From: Hoplostethus atlanticus
Lineage: Eukaryota; Chordata; Actinopteri; Trachichthyiformes; Trachichthyidae
Assembly: GCA_034670405.1 (NCBI GenBank)
Contig: JAXDDX010000227.1
Coordinates: 434,001-498,000, forward strand
DNA length: 64,000 nucleotides
Direction: 5' to 3'
The position numbers and the translations under genes were made by a program. The stretch's first letter is position 1; every line of letters begins with the position of its first letter. Positions 54,886 to 64,000 of this stretch are shown here, in pieces. Under the pieces are notes generated by a model, which was not told the DNA's origin, made no database searches, and worked only from the letters and a program-made list of their open reading frames with translations.

Positions 54886-57800
54886 CTGATGAAAAGCTGT
54901 TGATACATTAGATGTTATGTAGCATATAGACCTAAACCTTGTGACTCCACTGATCTGACCTGAACTGACTGTTTTGTCCTCTTTAAGATGATGTGGTTCA
55001 ACTCGTTTAAGGGAACAATATGGTTCACCTCACCATTCTCTTCATCCGCCTCCCATCTCCTTTTAATCTTCTCTATCTCCTCCTCTTCCTCCTCTTCTTC
55101 CCATCCCCCTCTTCATCGTTGCATGGCAGATGCCCTCCACTCCAGGCCAAAGCAAGCTGCCAGATGTGCAGAGATCCCACTGCTGAACAGCTGGCCGGTA
55201 CTGCTGAAGATACACACATGCATGCACAATCTTGCAAAGACACATCATGCACACTGACGCACAAACACATGCACACACATATAAACGCACAAGTGCAGAC
55301 ACACACACACGTATACTGTACATGACCCCGACATAGATGTCATTCTGTGTCCTCCCAGATGTGTAGACGGATTTCTTTGCAGCATATATCCGCCTCACGC
55401 AGCATTTCTTTACCATAAAGAGCTGAGGAGCTTGTCTTTCCGTTCCCTTTGAATCAGGCGACGCCACGCTAAACTGCTTCCTGACAACCTCCAGACGATT
55501 CTACATTTATTGAACTGTCACCTACCGTGCTGGAAGCACCGTGACGCTATGACATTGACTTACGCTTCCCCAAAACAGTAGCTGCCAGGTGCTGTCAGGA
55601 GGCTGTTGGCGCACACACACACACACACACACACACAGTGATAAAAAAAAAGTACACAAAACGTTTGGTTCTAGAAATATCCTATTATGATATTACTGTG
55701 GTAGAAATACAAAAGTCTAAAGCCTAAAATGTCCTAAAAGCCTTTAACTGTACTTGAGTGTCGGAAGTAAAACTGCACATTCTAAATGACACTATTGTGT
55801 GTCAGGGCTTCATTAACCTTAACCTCTAAAGGTTAGGTCATTCTCTGATTGCCTCCTCTTACAGATGGCTGGCTTGGACTTTGAAAGTGCATCACTTTCA
55901 TGACCTTATAAGTTTTGTCAGGTGAACCTTTTTCTTCAAAGTAATTCGTATCTGTGGGCTTCAGATGTAATGAAATGTAAAATGGGATTTTTTCTTTAAT
56001 GTACTATAGTAAAATAGAAAGTAGATGGATGGATGAACGAAGATGGTGCCCTAAAATAAAATACTCAAGAGTATATAAAAATGTGATTTATACATTGTAC
56101 AAAATGTGCACCATATAAATGTTTTTATCAAGTGTCTGAATAAGTCTTCTTTCTCCACATCATGTTGAACCAACGTGAATTGCAGCACATGAAATGCTCT
56201 CCATTTCAATTTGACATTAACAGGTCATGAACATGGTCACTAATACTCCATGCTGGTGTCAGTGGACAAAACGTGCAGTTGTGTAATACTCCCAATCAGT
56301 TGATTCAATCGCTTCCTTCCCTGTCACTCTCAACGTCAAACTGAAGTCACTGCAAACCCTTCATCCAGTCGCCGGCCAAAAAGAACGCAGCACACCAACG
56401 CCTGAGGCTATCTTAACCATTGGAGCACATATGCTTCCTCACTTCCCTTCCTCTCTTGGTTTCCTCGCTCCTTCAGCCTTGAGAGGCTCTCTCTCTCTCT
56501 CCTCCTGCTCTCCTCCTCTCTGTTCTTACCCGTTCAACCCCTTTTCTTCTCCTCTAGTCAGTGGAGGTCCTGGGATTGCTGGTGCTCAAGGGAAGAACTC
56601 TTCCAAGTTTAAAAGTGCATCTGAATTGTAATTTATGACTGAATCATGTTATTTATATCATAATTGCAAAATGTACCCTTAAACTAGCCATATATGAACA
56701 TTTTCCTCTTGTCTACTACGATGAAATACAAAATAACAACAAAAATTGTAATAATAATTTTCAAGTAGGTGGAGGTGGATAGCAGGAATGGTTATTTCTG
56801 AACACTATTCTGCTTTAGCACCAAACAATGTCTTGGAAATTTAAAAATAAATATTATCATTATCAGCTATTATGTAGCCTAAATTAGCAAACACACAGCC
56901 TAGTCTTGGATGAAGTTTGCTGTGTGGGTCATATTAAATGTTAAAGTGAAAATTGAAATAAAATATACACAAGCCAAGGTGAACCAAAAAAAATGATTCT
57001 TAAGTGCCTAATGTTTCTGAGAGAATTGCAACTGAAGCACGTATGGCAGCTTATTGCAGCTGAGCTTAGCAACTTATGTTGATTGTACTGTTAAAAATAT
57101 TAGATGGGTTTTATAAATAAATATTAAAAATGGTTACAACTTCCTCAGCTCTTAGGTCACATCCACCCAAATCCCCTCCAGTCCATCTTTTAATTGAGAG
57201 TGTGTGTGTGTGTATGTGGGGTGTGGGGGTGAAATATAAGACAGGTAGCTAGACAGGTAGTGGGTAAATGAGTGAATAAGTGTGTGTGTGTGTGTGTGTG
57301 TGTGCATACGTGCGTCCATCTGTCCTATGGTGTCCCCTGCCAGTTGCTGTCCATATTGTCCGTTCCTGGCCGTAGTACACAGCATGCATCAGTGCTCTGT
57401 CTGTGATAGCAGTTTTAACAGACTAACCCAGCAGGCTGCAATCCAACTTCAACCACGGAAGGATTAGAGAGTGCTAGAGATGGAGATGAGGAGAGGGAGG
57501 GTGGGAGCAGGGGACTTCACGGGAAATCAAAATGTAGTCCTATGGCTGGTTCGTGTGCAATTTCTGGGAAACAGTTTTTTTTTGTTTTTTGTTTTTTGTG
57601 AACATCTGCAAACGAGTCTCTCAGCCTTGGATTTACCTGCCAGCAGCCCCCACTGCCTCCTTGTTATTTGCTCAAAAAACAAACAAAATAAGCTGTTCGC
57701 CGCTCGCCTCTCTCACTCAAGTGAGTTGTGATGGAGTGAGCGTGTGTGAGTCTGTGTTAAATCAGCATTGGCGGCTCGCTTAGAAAGGAGATTTATATAA

Positions 57801-58053
57801 CCCCCTGCAGTGAATTGACAGTCTGTCCACACACCCAAACACACACACACACTCAGAAGAAGCAGAATGCAGAATTTGGCTCTCCTCTTAGCATTTACAC
57901 ACACACACATGGTTGCAGGCTGCTCCTTGTTTGGCCAGCCATCAGTATCTTACAGTGGTTATGTAATGGTAACTGTACACGCAGCCATGAGAGGAGTGTT
58001 TATTATCAAATATGAACTAAAATATGAAATAACTAACTGCAGCCCAGATTCAC

Positions 58054-58615
58054 CCCGGCTTACATACCAGCGTTAAAGCCCCAGGAAACTTGGCTTGAAA
58101 TAGTAAAAATGAATATATGATATCAAAGTTTAGTGTCTAATTAAGCATCCACAAAAATCGGAGTGAAAATAAACGTTCAGAAATATTACAAAACCTAGTT
58201 CAAATGAGTGGGGGGTTCAGAACAGTGGGGTTGAATTGGGCGTGGTATTTTCTGAGATTTATGACGCAGAGAATTCATTCATCCAATCATTAAAAAATGC
58301 ACGTCAGTTGTCCCGCCCCCGACAGGTGCAACAGCTTGACAGTTTGACATGGGCGGAGCTATCAATCGTGTCAGGATGTCAATCAAATCCTGATCTGACA
58401 CGCCTACACAGTCCTGAGAAATGGTCTAAACAGCTAAATGAGCTGTTTTTGAACTAGGTTTTCTAATATTTCTGAAAGTTTATTTTCACTCAGATTTTTG
58501 TGGATGCTTAATTAGACACTAAACTTTGATATCATATATTCATTTTTACTATTTCAAGCCAAGTTTCCTGGGGCTGTGTTAACGCCACTGTGTTAACGCT
58601 GGTGTGTAACTTGGG
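58054..58615. mobile_element. Fold-back (long-TIR MITE) element
   Basis: The arms at 58060-58203 and 58448-58609 are inverted copies (TTACATACCAGCGTTA...; TTGATATCATATATTC is the inverted match of GAATATATGATATCAA) and differ by few changes. The right arm has an extra GTTAACGCCACT-type duplication near its end. The 244-base centre is unique and includes GACAGGTGCAACAGCTTGAC. The arms can pair into a hairpin stem of about 140 bp. No transposase and no clear target duplication. Confidence 0.75.
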
Positions 58616-61600
58616 ATGTGAGCGTTCACCCCTGTCCCTTCTCTATTTCTCCCTCCGTCTCTCCCCCTTCTTCACTCACTCTTAGGAGGGCTCTATCCTC
58701 ACCTCCCTCTGCCTCTCCAGCGTAAAATCTCCACCACCGACTACTGAGTCTGTTCCAGGGCCTGTTTCCATAGCAACAGGTTTCCATGGAAACTAGGTGA
58801 CAGTGCAGTGCATCCCATCCTCCCATCGCCGATGAGAGGAGTTCAAAAAAGGAAAGTTTTTTTTGTCCATCTCTGTTTACCAAGATCGAGATGAAACAGG
58901 GGGGGTTGAGTTTGACATTTAAACATTATGCATTTAAGACACAGAAACTCTATTGGCTGTGAAATTTCAACTAAAAACATTTCAACTGCAAATTAAAGTC
59001 TACATGACATTTTGATATATTGCACTCATGCAAGTTACACATTTTGATAAGCTTTGTCAGTGCATGTGTTTATCACAGTGAGCTTAAAGCTTCCTACCTT
59101 TCTATTAAAATAGTGCTCCATGAGTCACTGCCAAGACGAGATAAAAGCCATTTCTGGTTTGTGCAGTGGCCTTTACCCTCTGTCTGTAATGTCCATAAAC
59201 ACTGAAGTTACACGACGACCCGCTTGGAGGAAATGGGTGGGTTTTACTGTACTGTGTCTATGATCTGTGATGTTTCGTTTCTATTCCATCCTATGAAGTC
59301 TTTCATTACAGGTCCCCCCTGAGCCTCTGCATTGTGTGTGGAGAGCTATCGGAGGACCCCAAACAACTCCGCCGTTCACCAAATCATGCAGTTATACAGA
59401 AACACCAAAATTGGACTCTGCTTTTATGTCGCAGCAGATTTAGAAGTAGAGGCGAAGAAAGAGATAACGGCAGAGCGTTCAGAAGACAAGGCTACTCACG
59501 TGTAATGGGGGTGGGGGGGGCTTGTGTTTGCTGCATTGCATGTTCAGAACAATTACAACACCGAGGAGCGCCTCCATGTGCCTTAAAACCCTTGAGGGCT
59601 CCGTGGTTAGCGTGCATGTTTGGACCCGTACAGTATGGATGTGAACGTTTGGCATATTTTGGACCCGCCTGGCGGTGCAAATGTCCCTGTCTGTTGTTGC
59701 TTGTTGTATTTGAAGCCACATTGTTGCTCCAGTCCTTAATTATGAAAAACAACAGCCTGCGGGGCACTTTGAATCCTCCCAAAATGATCACAGCTTCTCG
59801 TCTCCAAGTCCTCATCTAGTCCTTGATCGGATAGAGAGAGAGAGCGAGAGGGACTGAAAAAGAGAGAGATGAGACAGAAGGAGTGACAGAGAGAAAGAGA
59901 GACCTCATTACTCATAGCAGTTGCTGCTCCTGCCAAAATAGTTTTCTTTGATTTTGTGAAATAAGATGCTCTAGTCCGACTCTTAAATCCGACACACCCA
60001 TGGGGACAAATAAGTTACACTTGATGAAGACCCCATTTAATCCAGATCAGCACCCACAAGAGCTTGCAAAAGGTATAGTTCACCTCATATAGCATTAACA
60101 CTTTCCCATCTTTTTTTTCCCCAGACAAAGCTGTACTTTGTATGAGAGGAGAGAGGAGTTGAGGGTGCCTCAGTGGGCGAGCCTCTGCCCACCCTCTCAC
60201 GCTGTAGCCGACGTGGGGAGGGGGGGGTGCATGTGAGGAGGTGCCGCTGAGGCAGCCTATGAGCTGCATTCTGCCTGCGGGATCAGCTGCCACAAAAATA
60301 GCTCTCAAATATCCCAACAGTTCACCAGTACTTAGCGCAAGTCAGGATGCTAGTGAGTATCTGTTGAATTGGACGTGACGTTTTAAGGTTGGCTGGTTGG
60401 TTGAAATCAGCTCAGAGCAGTGAGAGTTTTATTGTGTTCTGTGGTAATCCGGCGGACGGGCCAGAAACAGGAAATGGATTGGGATGTTTCTTATTTTTCT
60501 AGGGTTTTCTTCAAGCGCTCCTTTTCTTAGCGTTCCACTTTTGACCATTCGTCCGTTTTTTTTGTTTTTTAGTCTCCGTGTTAGTCTCAGTGTTTGATCT
60601 ACGCTGTCACCTTCTACAGCTTTGATGCTGGTGGCGAGATGAAAAGGGATTTGTTCACTCCCCTTTGGGAGTTAGCTCTGTGAAATGCACTCTTGGCGTT
60701 GTTGGTCATTACTGTCCATAGTAATCAAGCTAACATGCAACTGTGAAAACATGCAGGGAAGATGAGGCGAGAGAGAAATGACAGACCGCGACTGAGAGAG
60801 AGAGAGAGAGAGAGAGAGGTTGGGGGGGGGGGGCTGGGGAAGAGGGATGGGAGCAAAAAGTATGGTTTTACTTTTTTGCTAAAGGGCAGGTTTTTGCTTT
60901 CTTCCCTGTTGCATCACTGACCATTGGCCAAATCAGATGCCAGTGAAAAGCCTATTGATTTTCAGTCCATCTCAGACGTAAGCACCAAGTACTGCAATAA
61001 CATCATACCGACCAGAGTGTTTAGAGTAGCTCACATCTCCTGAATGTAGATGGGCGAGACATTTTCTGGAATCTGGCGATAGGCTACACAGAGACCACTA
61101 CGACACCGTTAGCATCACGGTGTGGATATTCATCTCCCTAAATAAATAGGAGCCATTCAGAGGGAAAAGTCTCCAGTAGCTGGAGTAAGGGAGGTTATGT
61201 AAGCTATTGATGTGTAGCTGGAATACTGGCCTGTCTGTTACAGCAGCCCAGCTGTGGAGAGAAGGCACTTATAGTAACATCACAACTAGTCTTCCTGTTT
61301 TCTCTTTGACTCTAAGACACCGAATTGTTTTGAAAGTCAACAATAAATTGCACAAATTAGAGTTGAGTTAAATCTACGCTGCAGAGATGTCATACCAAAT
61401 CCATGCATCAGGGCCTCAGACACGTCTTCAGCCTCATGCACTTCTCCTGCAGCTGCACGTGAGGGGGAGAGTTTCCTCACAGTACAGGCTTCTGTTCTCT
61501 CTGATCTTCGGTGTTATCTGGAGGTGGAATAACTAGTGAACCCTGTCAGCAGTCATTCAGCAGCACTTTAAGAACAGCACGTCTGAAATGAGTTGTGACA

Positions 61601-61885
61601 ATGAAGATTGGACACGAATGTAGTTGGTCCCTTACTACTCCTTCCTTACTTCCTTACTCCACCATGCTATAACATAGTCCGAATTCACCCCGGCTTAGGT
61701 CTACTTAAATAAGTTAAACTACAAACTGTTATTCTGATAGGAGCCGAAGGCAATCCAAAGGAGTTATAACCAAAGTATATCATCATCATCATCATCTCAT
61801 ATGTCCTGGCTCATCTGAAGAACTTGAGCATGTGACTTAAATCACCAAACTCTAAATCAGAGCAAATGCAACAATCATTATACAA

Positions 61886-61887
<2 letters not shown>

Positions 61888-61929
<42 letters not shown>
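61888..61929. repeat. (GT)n microsatellite, about 42 bp
   Basis: Uninterrupted GT run. A short (ATC)n array lies just before it at about 61778-61796. Confidence 0.95.
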
Positions 61930-61931
<2 letters not shown>

Positions 61932-64000
61932 TGTTTCTGTATTTTAGGTTTTTATTTGTTCTTTGTCACCCCTGACCCCTGACCACAGCTCTTACCTAAT
62001 GAAGGAATGTGTCTGTCTGTCAACCTGGGATTGAAACCTCGTTCAGTTCAATCTCCTGTGAATCACTGAAAACTCAAAACACTCTTCTATGCTCATCAGT
62101 GGGTCACTGGGTTGCTACTCCAGTCACTGTAGGAGACCAGACCGAGTGGATGAGAGTAGGAAAACACCTCCAGGAGCCCACCCTCCACCCTCCCTCCCTT
62201 CCATCTGTCATAATAAATTAGTATTAGTTGTATTTTGTGGCCAGGCAGGTAGCAGTTCACTCAAGCCTGTGTCAGAAATATCTGTTGAATCTGTTAAAGA
62301 GAGGCCTGAAATAGTGAATTGTGCTGGATTCACTCCGTCCAGCACAGTACGGTATGAACTCCACACTGCCTGTGGTTTAGTCCTGCAGTCCTCTGAGCTG
62401 AGTACGGTGGCCCTGAAGTGCAAAACCAATGAACATGTCCCAAAACACGACAGAAAGCACAACACATGAATCAAACTGGAAAGGGTGTAGGTACTTGTTG
62501 AACAATGATTCCTTGTCCGACTGTACGCCTCAGGGTTTCTCCTCAACACACACTCATACACAAACAGACACATATAAGTACATATTCGCACATGTAGACT
62601 CACATGAATGCACAGAAATACACAGTCATGCGCACACACACACACACACACAAAAGTACATAGACAAACAAACGAAGCGAAGCGAAAGGGAGGATTGGCA
62701 AGCCAGCTCTCTCCCTCTCTCCCTCTGTCCCTCATCCTTCCTCCCTCCCTCATCGTCTATCCCTCCAACAGTCGCGTCCTGCCTCCCTGTCTCTGCAGTC
62801 CCGTTGCTTTAATGTGGGTCCAGTTGCTCCTCTCCTCCCCCACACACAGTCACACTAGGCTGAGCCTCGACCCATCACCAGCTCTCCTGAGTCTGGAGCT
62901 AAGCTTGCCTGACTCTGAAGGCTCTACCATTTGCCTCGTGTTCCTATAATGAGACAGTAGCAGCACAGTTAAAGGCCAGTTTCATGATGCAGTACTCAAT
63001 AAGCTTCTATTAACTAGCTCTACAATAGGCTGGCTTGATAATACTAACAGTCATTTTATGCTGATGATACTGTAGCAGTGATACAATCATTGCAATACAT
63101 GTCACTTTCCCAGACAGTTTGTGGAATATTGCAGTATTGGCCAGATCCAACACAAACTAGTGCAAATCTAATGTCAGTAAAAGCACAAATGAGTGTGTTG
63201 ATCTACTCATTTATAATACAAATAAATCTATTATATGTACATCTCATCCTTATTGGGGATTTACGTTTCATTGTCTCAAGGAAATAATCTGATGGTTTCT
63301 AGTCAGGGAGTAGATCATAATTCAGTGGCACACTGCCATCTTGAACCAAGCCAACTGAGCCTCATGTTAATACATTACTTCTGACAGAAGGAGCTGACTA
63401 CAGGCTTGGCACGAGTGCTACATTACTTCCTATTGGCAGAGCTGACTACAGGCTCTTTACTCTCATCCCAAAACGCCACTGATGTGGCAGGAACAAACTA
63501 AAGTAGCTACAAAAACATGGAATCAGTGACAGAAATTGCCTCCAGGCTACGCTTTAGGAACAATCAACTCAGACCGCATCTATTTCTTATGTATATCAAA
63601 TGGTGTAAAGATACGAGCAGACTTGCTTTCTTTCTCCCAAACTTCCAGAATAAATTAGCTGAAGTTGTTTGGTTTTTTTTATGTCTTTTTTCAGGTTGTT
63701 ATGGAAACTGGCCTGCCTACGTCTGCAGGCAACAAGAGTCCTATGCTGTAGAAAAGTGTTGTCTACCCTACTTCTCTCTCTCCTATAGTTCTGGATAAAC
63801 TGCAATATATCAGTGCTACTGTTATTCAATACAACCTTTAGCAATCAAATACACCATTCTGATGTTTCAAATACAGTAACAGTAACTTTAACCGTTACCT
63901 ACAGTATATTCTCATCCTGAGAATTTATGTTGTGCTCTGTTGGGTTTAAAAGTACAGAGTCAAAACCAGCGAAGGACAGGATAAACACACCAGCGTCCTC

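Noticed and set aside
59334-59819. 161-codon open frame on the plus strand
   Set aside because: No domain, no splice logic, a G-run in the middle and an overlapping antisense frame of similar length. Probably chance.
62208-62753. 181-codon open frame on the minus strand
   Set aside because: About half of it is the translation of a (CA)n/(TG)n block (CVCVCA type). The rest resembles nothing known.

Overview
The window is vertebrate nuclear DNA, almost certainly from a ray-finned (teleost) fish. Genes are split by GT-AG introns, (CA)n/(GT)n and (CT)n/(GA)n microsatellites occur every 1-2 kb, and several interspersed repeats have teleost-typical ends (for example the 'GTAAGTCGCTTTGGATAAAAG' type tail near 14.08 kb). 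Nothing bacterial or phage-like is present.

Three protein genes are recognisable, plus one decayed gene. (1) 456-3032, plus strand: the last five coding exons of YEATS2, which encode the C-terminal histone-fold region of this ATAC acetyltransferase subunit; the gene starts outside the window. (2) 5633-11840, minus strand: a complete three-exon MAP6D1 (MAP6 domain-containing 1, SL21), convergent with YEATS2. The YEATS2-MAP6D1 neighbourhood matches the human 3q27 order as I know it. Read literally, MAP6D1 has a frame break inside exon 1. (3) About 14.50-15.49 kb, minus strand: a multi-exon ACSM (medium-chain acyl-CoA synthetase) pseudogene with stops, frameshifts and an internal deletion. (4) From 17330, plus strand: EEF1AKMT4, a lysine methyltransferase acting on elongation factor eEF1A. 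Exon 1 is at 17330-17507 and exon 2 at 43786-44069. A 26.3-kb intron separates them, and the gene runs off the right edge. In mammals the same two exons can be spliced onto ECE2; I found no ECE2 exon before position 64000.

The remaining sequence, about 90% of the window, is intron or intergenic DNA. It holds a 917-bp non-autonomous hAT element with a perfect 8-bp target duplication (8833-9749), a second hAT-like element (21938-22200), a fold-back element with arms of about 150 bp (58054-58615), a MITE-like inverted repeat (25318-25770), an internally deleted teleost transposon copy (33541-33921), a pair of inverted copies of one repeat 3 kb apart (28965-29325 and 32370-32705), LINE/SINE-like 3' ends (13750-14125 and 16040-16372) and a 153-bp (GA)n tract (45847-45999).

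The three genes are not known to share a pathway (chromatin acetylation, microtubule/Golgi-associated protein, translation-factor methylation). Their proximity looks like conserved synteny. I found no convincing undescribed system. The observations most worth checking are the MAP6D1 frame break, the ACSM pseudogene, the very long EEF1AKMT4 introns and the inverted repeat pair.
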